DNA of 64,000 bases from Vibrio sp. FE10 (GTDB lineage: Bacteria; Pseudomonadota; Gammaproteobacteria; Enterobacterales; Vibrionaceae): NCBI RefSeq assembly GCF_030297155.1, contig NZ_AP028068.1:992001-1056000 (forward strand), in the 5' to 3' direction. The translations under genes and the position numbers were made by a program. Positions 43,827 through 54,282 of the stretch are shown here, piece by piece; position 1 is the stretch's first letter, and every line of letters starts with the position of its first letter. The notes beneath the pieces are model-generated. The model had not been told where the DNA came from and searched no databases. It worked only from the letters and a program-made list of their open reading frames with translations.

Positions 43827-46280
43827 ATGAAACCAACTCAGCAAAAAACTTTCGATAAAGTGTCGTTCCAAGAAAGCGTTAAGAAACATTTATCTGCAAC
43901 CTACGCAACAACGATTGAAAATGCAGATAGCCGCGCATGGTACCTAGCAATGGGTCGCGCATTAGCAGAACTCACAACATTCGACCTGCTAGAAACTGAA
44001 AATGATGAAAAAATCAAAAACGCGAAGAGTGTTAACTACCTTTCGCTAGAATTCTTGATTGGTCGTCTGACAGGTAACAACCTAATCAGCATGGGCCTGT
44101 ATGAGCAAATCACTCATGCAATGGAAGAGCTAGGTCAAAACCTAACTGACCTTCTAGAAGAAGAACGTGACCCATCACTAGGTAATGGTGGCCTTGGTCG
44201 TCTTGCAGCTTGTTTCATGGATTCTTGTGCCGCTCAAGAATACCCAACAGTAGGTTACGGTCTTCACTACGAATACGGTCTATTTAAACAGTCTTTCCAA
44301 GACGGTCGCCAACAAGAAGCACCAGACGCGTGGCGCGGTGTTGAGGGTTACCCATGGGAAGTGGCTCGTCCAGAGCTAGCACAACACATTGGTTTTTACG
44401 GTCATGTAGAAGTTGAATTCGTTGACGGTAAAGAAGTTCGTACTTGGGTTCCTGGTATGGAAGTAAAAGCAATGCCTTGGGATCTGCCTATCGTAGGTTA
44501 CGAGTCAAACACGGTTTACCCGCTACGCCTTTGGGAATGCCAGGCAATTGCACCATTCTCACTAGCAAGCTTTAACAACGGTGATTACTTCGAAGCGCAA
44601 CACTCGCTAATCGATGCAGGTAACATCACTAAAGTGCTTTACCCGAACGACAACCACGAGAAAGGTAAGACACTGCGTCTAATGCAGCAGTACTTCCACT
44701 CAGCAGCGTCTGTTCGCGATATTCTACGTCGTCACGAAGCTGCAGGTTTCTCTTTAGAAGATCTGCCTAAGCAAGAAACGATTCAGCTTAACGATACGCA
44801 CCCAACGATCGCGATTCCTGAATTGATGCGCATCCTGATCGATGAGAAAGGTTTAACTTGGGACCAAGCTTGGGAAATCAGTGCTCATACGTTCGCATAC
44901 ACGAACCACACACTACTTCCTGAAGCGCTAGAGACTTGGTCTGAATCACTGATCAACCGTCTTCTTCCACGTCACATGGAAATCATTTTTGAAATCAACC
45001 ACCGCTTCATGCAAGAAGTTCGCAAGATGTGGCCTGGTGACGGTGAGAAGCAAGCGAAGCTTTCTATCATCCAAGAAGGTTTCCACCGCATGGTTCGCAT
45101 GGCAAACCTATGTGTGATCGGTTCTTACAAAGTAAACGGTGTAGCTGCACTTCACTCTCAACTTGTTAAGAAAGACTTGTTCCCTGAGTTCAACGAAATC
45201 TTCCCAGGCAAATTGACTAACGTAACGAACGGTATCACGCCACGTCGTTGGTTGAAGTTCTGTAACCCAGGTCTATCTACGCTAATCACTGGCAAGATCG
45301 GTACTGAGTGGCCAGCAAAACTTGAGCAGCTTGAAGGTATCGCTAAGTTTGCAACAGACGCGAAATTCCAAAAAGAATTCATGGCTGTTAAGAAAGAAAA
45401 CAAACAGCGTCTTGCTGATTGGGTTCAAGAGAACATGGGTATCGAGCTAGATACTAACGCTATCTTCGACGTGCAAATCAAGCGTCTACACGAATACAAG
45501 CGTCAACACCTAGATTTGCTACACATTCTATCTCTGTACCACCGTATTCTTAACGAACCTGGTTTCGAGTGTGAGCCACGCGTATGTTTCTTCGCAGCGA
45601 AAGCAGCACCGGGTTACCACCTAGCAAAAGAAATCATCTTCGCGGTTAACAAGATTGCAGAGAAGATCAACAACGATCCTCGCATCGGTAACAAGCTTAA
45701 AGTGGTATTCATCCCTGACTACCGTGTAAGCATGGCTGAAATCATCATCCCTGCAGCAGACGTTTCTCAGCAAATCTCACTGGCTGGTAAAGAAGCATCG
45801 GGTACAGGCAACATGAAGATGGCTCTAAACGGCGCTCTAACTATCGGTACGATGGATGGTGCAAACGTTGAGATCCGTGAAGAAGTTGGCGATGAAAACA
45901 TCTACATCTTCGGCCTAGACGTTGATGGTGTTGTTGCATTGAAAGCTCAGGGTTACAACCCATACGATTACTACAATGCAGACCCGCTACTGAAAGCATC
46001 TCTAGACCTATTGACTGGCGATGAGTTCTCTCCAGGTCAACCAGGCCTTCTACGTGCAACGTTTGATAGCCTACTAGACGGCGGTGACCCTTACCTATGT
46101 CTAGCTGACTTCGCATCTTATGTGAAAGCACATGAAGACATGGGCACGCAATACAAAGACCAAGCAGGTTGGGCTAAGAAAGCGATTCTTAACACAGCAT
46201 TGGTTGGTAAGTTCACATCAGATCGCTCAATCCGCGACTACGTGAACAACATCTGGAAGCTAGAAGCCGTTAAACGTTAA
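43827..46280 (+). CDS. malP: Maltodextrin/glycogen phosphorylase
   Basis: 817 residues, family GT35. The N terminus has the catalytic loop region YLSLEFLIGRL and LGNGGLGRLAACF; the PLP-binding lysine is in EASGTGNMKMALNG, followed by GALTIGTMDGANVEI. It releases glucose-1-phosphate from the non-reducing ends of maltodextrin or glycogen in the cytoplasm. First gene of malP-malQ-glgB, divergent from malT, with MalT boxes upstream. Codon use is strongly biased to preferred codons, consistent with high expression. Confidence 0.95.
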   Translation: MKPTQQKTFDKVSFQESVKKHLSATYATTIENADSRAWYLAMGRALAELTTFDLLETENDEKIKNAKSVNYLSLEFLIGRLTGNNLISMGLYEQITHAMEELGQNLTDLLEEERDPSLGNGGLGRLAACFMDSCAAQEYPTVGYGLHYEYGLFKQSFQDGRQQEAPDAWRGVEGYPWEVARPELAQHIGFYGHVEVEFVDGKEVRTWVPGMEVKAMPWDLPIVGYESNTVYPLRLWECQAIAPFSLASFNNGDYFEAQHSLIDAGNITKVLYPNDNHEKGKTLRLMQQYFHSAASVRDILRRHEAAGFSLEDLPKQETIQLNDTHPTIAIPELMRILIDEKGLTWDQAWEISAHTFAYTNHTLLPEALETWSESLINRLLPRHMEIIFEINHRFMQEVRKMWPGDGEKQAKLSIIQEGFHRMVRMANLCVIGSYKVNGVAALHSQLVKKDLFPEFNEIFPGKLTNVTNGITPRRWLKFCNPGLSTLITGKIGTEWPAKLEQLEGIAKFATDAKFQKEFMAVKKENKQRLADWVQENMGIELDTNAIFDVQIKRLHEYKRQHLDLLHILSLYHRILNEPGFECEPRVCFFAAKAAPGYHLAKEIIFAVNKIAEKINNDPRIGNKLKVVFIPDYRVSMAEIIIPAADVSQQISLAGKEASGTGNMKMALNGALTIGTMDGANVEIREEVGDENIYIFGLDVDGVVALKAQGYNPYDYYNADPLLKASLDLLTGDEFSPGQPGLLRATFDSLLDGGDPYLCLADFASYVKAHEDMGTQYKDQAGWAKKAILNTALVGKFTSDRSIRDYVNNIWKLEAVKR

Positions 46281-46292
46281 TAGTTCCCAAGT

Positions 46293-46317
46293 AGCCAAGG
46301 CAGTTTCTGCCTTGGCT
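46293..46317. other. Stable hairpin between malP and malQ without a T run
   Basis: AGCCAAGGCAG-TTT-CTGCCTTGGCT is an 11-base perfect stem. It lacks a U tract, so it more likely protects the malP 3' end or tunes processing than terminates. Confidence 0.6.
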
Positions 46318-46457
46318 CAATTAGCTTGTGAGCAAACAGACGGCTTATTCAGATAGCAATGCTTACAAACTGATTGTCACAAGCTAATTGATTAGTAAAA
46401 AATTAAATAAACAACCCTACAAAAATTGAAAGCGTTAGAACGTTTTCGGAGAGAGCG

Positions 46458-48638
46458 ATGAAAGAACAGACCGTATTAAAACAAGTCGCAGAAATGGCAA
46501 ATATTGCCGACAGTTACGTTAGTGCGTGGGGCGATGAAGCACAGGTATCAGACGAAACGATTACGTCTCTATTGGCTTCATTGGGCTACGATACAAGCAG
46601 CGATGATGCACTATTAAAGTCAGCAGAAAGAAAACACAAAAAAGATGTACTAGACCCAGTTCTTGTCTTGCGTGATGGTGAGCCAGTAGAAGTGGCGCTG
46701 AATTTAGGTGTTAGTGCTCGTGAAAGCGAGTTCAGCTGGCGCTTAGAGACCGAGCAAGGAGAGGTACTTGAAGGCTATCTTCAATCTCAAGTCGTTCGTG
46801 ATGAGCGTGCCGAGGGTGGCCCTTTAGTGTTTGCACTGCCAAGTGATTTGGCATGGGGTTATCACAAGCTAATTGTGAGCCGTAAACGTCGTAAGAAGCC
46901 TTACGAAATGACACTGATCATTACGCCAAAAGCGTGTTTTAAGCAGGCGCCAATCGAGCAAGGTAAAAAGCTTTGGGGTCCAAGTGTTCAGCTTTACACG
47001 CTAAGAACTCAGCACAACTGGGGTATTGGTGACTTCGGCGATCTAAAACAGCTTGTTGCCGATATCTCGTCTCGCGGTGGTGATTTCGTTGGCCTAAACC
47101 CAATTCACTCATTGTTCCCAGCGAACCCTGAAGGCGCAAGCCCATACAGCCCGTCTTCACGTCGTTGGTTAAACATCCTTTACATTGATGTGAGCTCAGT
47201 ACCTGAATTTGCATTAAGTGCAGAAGCACAACAAACCGTAGGCAGCGCAGAGTTCCAACAGCGCCTGCAGAAAGCTCGTGAAGCGCACTGGGTGAATTAC
47301 ACTGAAGTGTCTGAGCTGAAGATGAGCATCTTACCTCTGCTATTCGCAGAATTTAAGACTCGTCATCTAGACAAGAACAGCGACCGCGCACAAGCGTTTT
47401 TAGCGTTCGTTGAAGAGGGCGGTGAAAGCCTAATGCATCAAGCGGCGTTTGATGCGTTGCACGGTGAACTGCATGCTGAAGATTCAGGTATGTGGGGATG
47501 GCCAGTATTTCCTGAAAAATACCGTACATTCGATAGCCCAGCAACACAGAAATACATCAAAGAGAACCTAGAGCAGGTACATCTTTACATGTACCTGCAA
47601 TGGATAGCGGATTGCCAGATCAACGATGCACAGTCTCTTGCAGAAGAGAAAGGCATGGCCGTTGGCCTGTACCGTGACTTGGCGGTAGGTGTTGCAGATT
47701 CTGGCAGCGAGACATGGGCTGATGAAGGCAACCTAGTGATGGATGCGAGCATTGGTGCTCCACCGGATATTCTTGGTCCTCTGGGTCAGAATTGGGGTCT
47801 ACCTCCACTAAACCCAGAAGTACTTCAGGAAACCAGCTACGACGCTTACATCAAGCTACTTCGCGCCAACATGAAGCACTGTGGTGCACTTCGTATTGAC
47901 CATGTTTTAGGTCTGCTGCGTTTATGGTGGATTCCAAAAGGTGAGAACGCAACGAAAGGCGCGTACATTTACTACCCAGTGCAAGATATGCTATCGATTT
48001 TGGCGCTTGAATCTCACCGTTACCAATGTAGCGTTATCGGTGAAGACTTAGGCACAGTGCCAGACGAAATCGTCGATATCCTAGCGGATGCAGGCGTACA
48101 TTCTTACAAAGTGTTCTTCTTCGAAACATCGGAAGACGATGGTGGTTTCATTTCACCGAAACACTACGCACCACAATCGATGGCAGCATTGTGTACTCAC
48201 GATATGCCAACGCTACGCGGTTTCTGGCACTGTGATGATTTGAAGATGGGTCAAGAGATTGGTTTATACCCAGATGCAGAACAGTTAGAAACCTTGTTCG
48301 ATGATCGTCTGGAGTGCAAACAAGGTATCTTAGATTCAGTGGCATGGCATGGTTTCCTACCGGAAGGTGTTGGCCGCGATGCAAGCCAAGTACCGATGGA
48401 CTCTTATCTTGCAGAAGCACTTCAACTGCACGTAGCGGCTGGTGGTTCGACACTTCTTAGTGTTCAACTGGAAGATTGGCTAGAGATGGACAAGCCAGTC
48501 AACATTCCTGGTACTGTAGATGAGTACCCTAACTGGCGTCGTAAACTATCAATGAACTTGGACGAAATCTTTGCGCATGAAGGGGTGAATCGCATCGCTT
48601 CTAAGTTGACAGACGTTCGAGAAAAAGCAGCGAAGTAA
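46458..48638 (+). CDS. malQ: 4-alpha-glucanotransferase (amylomaltase) MalQ
   Basis: 726 residues, family GH77, with a good GGAGAGAG ribosome site. The N-terminal extension found in gammaproteobacterial MalQ occupies about 1-150. Core motifs are WGPSVQLYTLRTQHNWGIGDFGDL, GLNPIHSLFP, ASPYSPSSRRWLN, GLYRDLAVGV, the nucleophile region ALRIDHVLGL, the acid/base region VIGEDLGTVP and CTHDMPTLRGFW. It transfers glucan segments between maltodextrins so that MalP can act. Second gene of the operon. Confidence 0.95.
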   Translation: MKEQTVLKQVAEMANIADSYVSAWGDEAQVSDETITSLLASLGYDTSSDDALLKSAERKHKKDVLDPVLVLRDGEPVEVALNLGVSARESEFSWRLETEQGEVLEGYLQSQVVRDERAEGGPLVFALPSDLAWGYHKLIVSRKRRKKPYEMTLIITPKACFKQAPIEQGKKLWGPSVQLYTLRTQHNWGIGDFGDLKQLVADISSRGGDFVGLNPIHSLFPANPEGASPYSPSSRRWLNILYIDVSSVPEFALSAEAQQTVGSAEFQQRLQKAREAHWVNYTEVSELKMSILPLLFAEFKTRHLDKNSDRAQAFLAFVEEGGESLMHQAAFDALHGELHAEDSGMWGWPVFPEKYRTFDSPATQKYIKENLEQVHLYMYLQWIADCQINDAQSLAEEKGMAVGLYRDLAVGVADSGSETWADEGNLVMDASIGAPPDILGPLGQNWGLPPLNPEVLQETSYDAYIKLLRANMKHCGALRIDHVLGLLRLWWIPKGENATKGAYIYYPVQDMLSILALESHRYQCSVIGEDLGTVPDEIVDILADAGVHSYKVFFFETSEDDGGFISPKHYAPQSMAALCTHDMPTLRGFWHCDDLKMGQEIGLYPDAEQLETLFDDRLECKQGILDSVAWHGFLPEGVGRDASQVPMDSYLAEALQLHVAAGGSTLLSVQLEDWLEMDKPVNIPGTVDEYPNWRRKLSMNLDEIFAHEGVNRIASKLTDVREKAAK

Positions 48639-48748
48639 TGATATTGAGTGGCTTGAATTTAAGTGGTTTTTTGCTTACGCCGTACGAAACTACAACCTCG
48701 GTCACTCAATAATGAATGCTCATCTGGTAGAATAAACCGTCGTTATAT

Positions 48749-48774
48749 TGCCCGCACTAATAGCGGGCATTTTT
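48749..48774 (+). terminator. Terminator after malQ
   Basis: TGCCCGC-ACTAATA-GCGGGCA followed by TTTTTG. It sits 27 bases before the glgB ribosome site, so glgB is expressed by read-through or its own promoter. Confidence 0.85.
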
Positions 48775-48813
48775 GTATTATATTTTTTGGATGTTTGGTT
48801 AGGGAGAAACGTT

Positions 48814-50994
48814 TTGGAACTAAGTTCGATTTCAAAGCAAAAACAAATATATACCCAACTATCACAGGCTTGTTTTACTGACCCTTTTGCTTTTCTAGGG
48901 CCATACTTACCTTCTGAACAAGGTGCATTACGCGTATGGATTCCAGGGGCGGATAAAGTCGAGTTGATTGTTGGAAAGGAACCTCGTATTGAGTTAGCGC
49001 GAGAGGGTGAAAGTGGCTTCATTCTTAAGCAAGAAAGAGACTTACGTTTTACCCATTACAAGTTAGCAGTAGATTGGGCTGGGGAAGAGCAGATCATTGA
49101 TGATCCGTACCAGTATCATGAACTTTATGCTAGCTATGAAGATCTTCATACACCGAAAGACATGTACCATCACATGGGGGCTCAATTTGTTACTTTAGAG
49201 CGTGATGGTCAGGTTATTTCGGGTACTCGATTTTTAGTTTATGCACCGCATGCAACAGCGGCAAGCTTGGTGGGTAACTTCAACGCTTGGGATGGTCGTC
49301 GTCATCCAATGCAACGCTTAGATTATGGTATGTGGGGCCTATTCATTCCTGAGCTGGAAGAAGGCGCTCAATACAAGTTTGAATTAAAAGGACCTGATGG
49401 TGAAGGCTTACCACACAAAGCTGATCCATGGGGTTTCTACTCTGAGCAATACCCATCATTTTCATCGGTTACTTACGATCACGCTCGCTACGAGTGGCAA
49501 GATACTCAATGGCAGAATCGCCCAGTTACGCAAAAGCGTAAAGAAGCACTTTCGTTCTATGAACTGCACGCTGGTTCTTGGAAGCGCAACGCTGAAGGCG
49601 AATTCCTAAACTACCGTGAGCTAGCCGCGGAGCTTATTCCGTACTTGACTGATCTTGGTTATACACACGTTGAGTTGATGCCAGTTTCAGAACATCCGTT
49701 TTACGGCTCTTGGGGCTATCAGCCAATAGGCTTGTTCGCACCAACGAGTCGTTTTGGTTCTCCAGATGATTTCAAATACTTTGTCGATCAATGTCACCAA
49801 GCTGGCCTAGGTGTTGTTCTTGATTGGGTTCCTGCACACTTCCCAAGTGATGATCACGGTCTAGCAAACTTCGATGGTACGCCTTTGTTCCATGATCCAG
49901 ATCCACGTCGTGGTTGGCATCAAGACTGGAACTCGTACATTTACGATTTAGGCAAAGAACATGTTCGTCGTTTCTTGGTAGCAAACGCTCTGTACTGGTT
50001 CGAACAATTCCATATCGATGGCATTCGTGTTGATGCGGTTGCTTCGATGTTGTACCTCGATTATTCGCGCAGCCATGACCAATGGATACCGAATGCGGAT
50101 GGTGGCAATGAAAACTACGACGCTATCGCAACCCTTAAGTGGATGAACGAAGAAGTGTATAAACACTTCCCGAATGCGATGACGATTGCTGAAGAATCAA
50201 CGGCTTTCCCAGGTGTTTCAGCACCGACCTTTATGGGCGGCTTAGGCTTTGGCTTTAAGTGGAACATGGGTTGGATGCACGACAGTCTGTCTTACATTCA
50301 AGAAGACCCAATTAATCGTAAATATCACCACGATACAATTACTTTCCCACTGGTTTATGCACACAGTGAGAACTATGTATTGTCTCTGTCTCACGATGAG
50401 GTGGTTTACGGTAAAGGCTCTATCCATGACAAGATGCCTGGTGATGAATGGCAGCAAACAGCGAACTTGCGTGCTTACATGGGTTACATGTATGCGCAGC
50501 CGGGTAAGAAGCTGAACTTCATGGGTGCTGAGTTTGGTCAGACGGCTGAATGGAATCATGATGATCAACTGCAATGGTTCTTGTTAGATTATGAGCGCCA
50601 TCAAGGTGTACAGCGTTTAACCAAAGACTTAAACAACTTGTATCGTTCTGAAGCTGCTATGCACGATCTTGATTTCGACCCGAAAGGCTTTGAATGGCGT
50701 CTTCAAGACTCTGCAGAAGCGAGTGTTCTTGCGCATGAACGTATTAGTGAGTCTGGTGAGCGCGTGTTGGTAGTTTCTAACTTTACGCCTGTTCCTCACG
50801 AGCACTTCCGCCTAGGTGTTCCAGCACAAGGTAAGTACTCACTGTTGTTGAATACTGACTCGGCTGATTACGCGGGCAGTGGCTTTGAAGTGAAGCCGAC
50901 GGCTGAGATTGAATCAGTAGCAAGCGAAGGCTTAGATACATCGATTGAGTTGCGTTTACCGCCACTATCGACGGTTTTCTACAAGCTGAACTAG
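48814..50994 (+). CDS. glgB: 1,4-alpha-glucan branching enzyme GlgB
   Basis: 726 residues from TTG 48814, chosen because AGGGAGA lies six bases upstream and because catalytic positions then fall close to those of E. coli GlgB (Asp407 in [11 protein letters not shown], Glu460 in IAEES). The longer frame to 48748 begins inside the terminator. Domains: N-terminal beta sandwich (about 10-110), CBM48 (about 120-220, [15 protein letters not shown]), GH13 barrel, C-terminal beta domain. The third acid is in [12 protein letters not shown]. It forms alpha-1,6 branches in glycogen. glgA and glgC are not in this window. Confidence 0.95.
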   Translation: MELSSISKQKQIYTQLSQACFTDPFAFLGPYLPSEQGALRVWIPGADKVELIVGKEPRIELAREGESGFILKQERDLRFTHYKLAVDWAGEEQIIDDPYQYHELYASYEDLHTPKDMYHHMGAQFVTLERDGQVISGTRFLVYAPHATAASLVGNFNAWDGRRHPMQRLDYGMWGLFIPELEEGAQYKFELKGPDGEGLPHKADPWGFYSEQYPSFSSVTYDHARYEWQDTQWQNRPVTQKRKEALSFYELHAGSWKRNAEGEFLNYRELAAELIPYLTDLGYTHVELMPVSEHPFYGSWGYQPIGLFAPTSRFGSPDDFKYFVDQCHQAGLGVVLDWVPAHFPSDDHGLANFDGTPLFHDPDPRRGWHQDWNSYIYDLGKEHVRRFLVANALYWFEQFHIDGIRVDAVASMLYLDYSRSHDQWIPNADGGNENYDAIATLKWMNEEVYKHFPNAMTIAEESTAFPGVSAPTFMGGLGFGFKWNMGWMHDSLSYIQEDPINRKYHHDTITFPLVYAHSENYVLSLSHDEVVYGKGSIHDKMPGDEWQQTANLRAYMGYMYAQPGKKLNFMGAEFGQTAEWNHDDQLQWFLLDYERHQGVQRLTKDLNNLYRSEAAMHDLDFDPKGFEWRLQDSAEASVLAHERISESGERVLVVSNFTPVPHEHFRLGVPAQGKYSLLLNTDSADYAGSGFEVKPTAEIESVASEGLDTSIELRLPPLSTVFYKLN

Positions 50995-51010
50995 TTGAAA
51001 AATCAAAATA

Positions 51011-51039
51011 AAAAGGGAGCCTTTGGGCTCCCTTTTTTT
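51011..51039. terminator. Bidirectional terminator between glgB and tetR
   Basis: AAAAGGGAGCC-TTTG-GGCTCCCTTTTTTT between convergent genes. Confidence 0.9.
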
Positions 51040-51052
51040 CTATCTGTTTGGC

Positions 51053-51523
51053 TTAATGCTTGTTGAAATTCGTTAGATAGAACATTGAGCGACCTACGAC
51101 AGTTTCAAGGATACGAACCGAATCGGTCCCAAAGCTCTCAAACATCTTCTCACGAAATTGACCATCTGAACTGACATTAAATTCTTCTGGACTCTTTACT
51201 TGTGATGCGTGGAAAAACATCAATTTAATAACGTATCGAAACCGTTCGTTATCTAGAGCATCTTGCCAAGATTTAACAAATGCCTCCTCTGACGAGAAGT
51301 CTAGGCTCTCGATAACAATCGATAACATATGCTTGTGAAGCACTGAGCGGATAGCGCGTGTCGATGAATAATAGCCCTGAAGCGTCGTTAAACTAATGCC
51401 AATTTCTTGAGCAATCCTTGCATAAGTTAGTGCTTCATGTCCTTCAGCCAGAAAAAGGTTTAGTACGATTTCATCGTAGTGCTTTTGGTTTTCTAGTTTC
51501 TGTACTTGAGTAATTCGAGCCAT
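51053..51523 (-). CDS. TetR-like transcriptional regulator
   Basis: 156 residues, shorter than typical TetR proteins. The N-terminal helix-turn-helix (about 15-60) reads HEALTYARIAQEIGISLTTLQGYYSSTRAI. The C-terminal half is helical and without recognisable ligand residues. It is transcribed in the same direction as the ECF operon upstream but separated by a terminator and 222 bases. A role in controlling the ECF genes or glgB is possible, not shown. Confidence 0.7.
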   Translation of the reverse strand: MARITQVQKLENQKHYDEIVLNLFLAEGHEALTYARIAQEIGISLTTLQGYYSSTRAIRSVLHKHMLSIVIESLDFSSEEAFVKSWQDALDNERFRYVIKLMFFHASQVKSPEEFNVSSDGQFREKMFESFGTDSVRILETVVGRSMFYLTNFNKH

Positions 51524-51681
51524 TACAAATCTCTATTGAGTGTAACATTCTGTAAACAACATATATTAAGAGTTTCTGATAGAGATCTCAAACACTATAG
51601 GTAAATAAAACGTCAGTTTATCGTCAAAAGTCGATAAACATAGATCGTTCGCTTGAATTTTAATCAGCTTTGAGCCGATAC

Positions 51682-51709
51682 AAAAACACCGCTCTATTGA
51701 GCGGTGTGT
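51682..51709 (-). terminator. Terminator after the ECF operon
   Basis: On the minus strand ACACCGCTC-AATA-GAGCGGTGT is followed by TTTTTG, 37 bases past the ecfT stop. Confidence 0.85.
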
Positions 51710-51745
51710 TATTTTAAGTTGCTGTTTATATTTGGTAAATGAAAA

Positions 51746-52585
51746 CTAGAACGGATACCAAAACAATTCAGTTTCAAGAATTCGTTTTACAATAGCCAAT
51801 ATCACTATCAAGGCGATGACCGTTAAGCACATAAAGTCGATACGTTTTAGAGGTGCATAGCTGTACCAAGTACGTGCTTTGTGTCGTCCAAAACCGCGCA
51901 GTGTCATCGCATTTGAAATCTCATCTGCTCTGTCCAAGCTCGAAAAAATCAATGGGCCTAACACTTTAGCAACATTTTTGATGCGAGTGATTAGTGGTGC
52001 TTTCTTTGATAGTTCGACGCCGCGAGCCTGTTGAGCATGCATGATATTGATGAAGTCTTTTTTAACTTCAGGCAAATAACGCAATGTTAAGCTCACCGCA
52101 TACGCAATCTTGTAAGGAACACCGATACGGTTAAGGCTTGCTGCAAACTCAGTTGGGTGCGTCGTGAAGACAAAGATCAACGCTATCGGGAACATACTCA
52201 TGTATTTGAGCGTGACAGTCACTAAGTAAAACAGTGTCTCTTGGCTCAATGAATAGTTGCCAGGAAGCGTCAACATCAGAGTTTCGCTACCGATGAGTTC
52301 AGGACCTTGTTGTGGGGCCAGTAAATACATAAATAAGGCGTTTAGGCTCAGAACACTTGCCGTACCAATCAATAGCGGCTTGTAAACACGCACTGGAACT
52401 TGAGTCAGTTTTAATAGGTATAAGCCAGTCAGGATCAAAACAACAATGAGCCTGAGATCGAAGGTTGTAAGGACAACGGTTACCCAAGCCAAGAAGAGTG
52501 CAAACTTCGTTATGCCGTTAAGAGCATGCAGTGGCGATTTTGTATCAATGTAATTGATGCCGAATTTTACTTTAGATGCATTCAT
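51746..52585 (-). CDS. ecfT: ECF transporter membrane coupling protein EcfT
   Basis: 279 residues with four to six hydrophobic segments and the two EcfT coupling-helix motifs with A-R-G cores: HAQQARGVEL and the ALR-like AMTLRGFGRHKARTWY. EcfT links the substrate-binding S component to the two ATPases. It overlaps the ATPase gene by 4 bases. Confidence 0.88.
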   Translation of the reverse strand: MNASKVKFGINYIDTKSPLHALNGITKFALFLAWVTVVLTTFDLRLIVVLILTGLYLLKLTQVPVRVYKPLLIGTASVLSLNALFMYLLAPQQGPELIGSETLMLTLPGNYSLSQETLFYLVTVTLKYMSMFPIALIFVFTTHPTEFAASLNRIGVPYKIAYAVSLTLRYLPEVKKDFINIMHAQQARGVELSKKAPLITRIKNVAKVLGPLIFSSLDRADEISNAMTLRGFGRHKARTWYSYAPLKRIDFMCLTVIALIVILAIVKRILETELFWYPF

Positions 52586-54276
52586 TGAGCGCTTCTCTCG
52601 TAGTCGATGAAGTACTGCATAAATGCATTGGTGTTGTCGATTTTCATCATAGTCGCGAGTTCATAAATACTGGTGGTACAAAGATTTGCGCGTTCTAATA
52701 GTGATGGTTGACTGAATACTTCCGTCATCGCGGCATTGGCAATCAGCTTACTGTCTGCAATCACGATTGAACGTGTGGTGTACTCTAGAACGAGATGCAT
52801 GTCGTGTGAAATAATCACAACGGTAATGCCTAAATCGCGATTGAGCTTTTGAATAAACGCCAGCATGGATGTGTAGTTACGGTAATCTTGACCAGCTGTA
52901 GGTTCATCTAAGATAAGAAGCTCAGGCTCCAATACTAAGATAGAGGCAATCGTCACACGTTTTTTCTGACCATAGCTTAGAGCTTCGATGGGCCAGTGAC
53001 GGAACTTGCTTAGTCCACATAGCTCAAGAACGTTCTCAACTTTTTGTTTTATTTGATCTTCTGCAACGCCGCGGTTACGAAGGCCAAATGCAATCTCGTC
53101 GAAAATCATATGATGCGAGATCATATGGTTCGGGTTCTGCATTACTACACCGACTTTCTGACTTCTTTCGAAGATGGAAAGCTCAGATAGGTCTTCGCCA
53201 TTAAGGTACGAAGAGCCTGAATCAGCGTCAATCACACCCATAACAATCTTGGTGATGGTGGACTTACCCGAGCCGTTTTTACCCAGTATTGAAACAAACT
53301 CACCCTTGCCAATCTTGAAGCTGACATCTTCAAGCGCATTCTTTTCGCCGTCGTAAGAGTAAGTCAGGCCATGTACTTCGAGTAAAGGCGTGTACTGCTT
53401 CTCTGCTAGCGGTGCAGGGCGTTCAGCAAACCAACCTTGTACTGAAGGGCGGAATCTTTTGTAATCCAACGCTTTGAGGTTTGAAAGCTTATCTTCGCTA
53501 GTCAGAGGTGCTTTTGCTGCTTTAAGCGCAGACAGATAAAGAGGTTCACGAATACCGTGCTTATCAAGTAGTTCAGAAGCTAAGATTTCATCGGGTGTCA
53601 TGTCCGCGACGATTTCACCACGTTCCATTAAGATCACACGATCAATATCGCGATGCAGGACATCCTCAAGGCGGTGCTCGATAATCACGATAGTTTTGTT
53701 GGTTTCTTTATGAAGTTGGTCGATGATCTCAATCGTTGCCTTTCCTGTTTTAGGGTCAAGGCTCGCTAGAGGCTCATCAAACAGCAAGATATCGACATCA
53801 TCGACTAGAATACCGGCTAACGAAACTCGTTGTTTCTGGCCGCCTGAAAGGTCGTGTGGAGAGCGTTCAAGCATATCCGCTAGGTCGACCATTTTTGCGG
53901 TCGACTTAACTAACGGGTACATATCAATGTTCGACATCAACTGGTTTTCTAATGCGAACGCGATATCTTCGCCGATACTTAACCCCACAAATTGGCTATC
54001 AGTATCTTGTAATACCGTGCCGACTTGCTCGGTATAGTCGTGCATCGAAAACTCAGAAATGTTCTTGCCGTTGATCTCTAAAGAACCTGTGACTTCACCT
54101 TTAATGGCATGAGGTATCAGACCATTGAGACACTGACCTAGGGTCGATTTACCACTCCCACTCGGTCCAATAATGACGATTTTCTCTCCTTTCTCTATCC
54201 TTAGATTGATATTTTTTAGCGTCGGTTTATCCAGCGACTCATATCTAAAAGAGAAGTTCGAAAATGCTATAGTCAT
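52582..54276 (-). CDS. Fused double ATPase of an ECF transporter
   Basis: 564 residues with two ABC domains in one chain. Domain 1 (about 1-240): Walker A GPSGSGKSTLG, signature LSGGQKQRVSL, Walker B ILLFDEPLASLD. Domain 2 (about 295-520): Walker A GKNGSGKSTIT, signature LSYGQKKRVTI (Tyr replacing the second-position Gly), Walker B LLILDEPTAGQD. It replaces separate EcfA1 and EcfA2. Six bases separate it from the S-component gene. Confidence 0.92.
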   Translation of the reverse strand: MTIAFSNFSFRYESLDKPTLKNINLRIEKGEKIVIIGPSGSGKSTLGQCLNGLIPHAIKGEVTGSLEINGKNISEFSMHDYTEQVGTVLQDTDSQFVGLSIGEDIAFALENQLMSNIDMYPLVKSTAKMVDLADMLERSPHDLSGGQKQRVSLAGILVDDVDILLFDEPLASLDPKTGKATIEIIDQLHKETNKTIVIIEHRLEDVLHRDIDRVILMERGEIVADMTPDEILASELLDKHGIREPLYLSALKAAKAPLTSEDKLSNLKALDYKRFRPSVQGWFAERPAPLAEKQYTPLLEVHGLTYSYDGEKNALEDVSFKIGKGEFVSILGKNGSGKSTITKIVMGVIDADSGSSYLNGEDLSELSIFERSQKVGVVMQNPNHMISHHMIFDEIAFGLRNRGVAEDQIKQKVENVLELCGLSKFRHWPIEALSYGQKKRVTIASILVLEPELLILDEPTAGQDYRNYTSMLAFIQKLNRDLGITVVIISHDMHLVLEYTTRSIVIADSKLIANAAMTEVFSQPSLLERANLCTTSIYELATMMKIDNTNAFMQYFIDYERSAQ

Positions 54277-54282
54277 TATCGC

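Noticed and set aside
48663..48881. Plus-strand 72-residue frame across the malQ terminator
   Set aside because: It spans the terminator hairpin and overlaps the glgB ribosome site and start.
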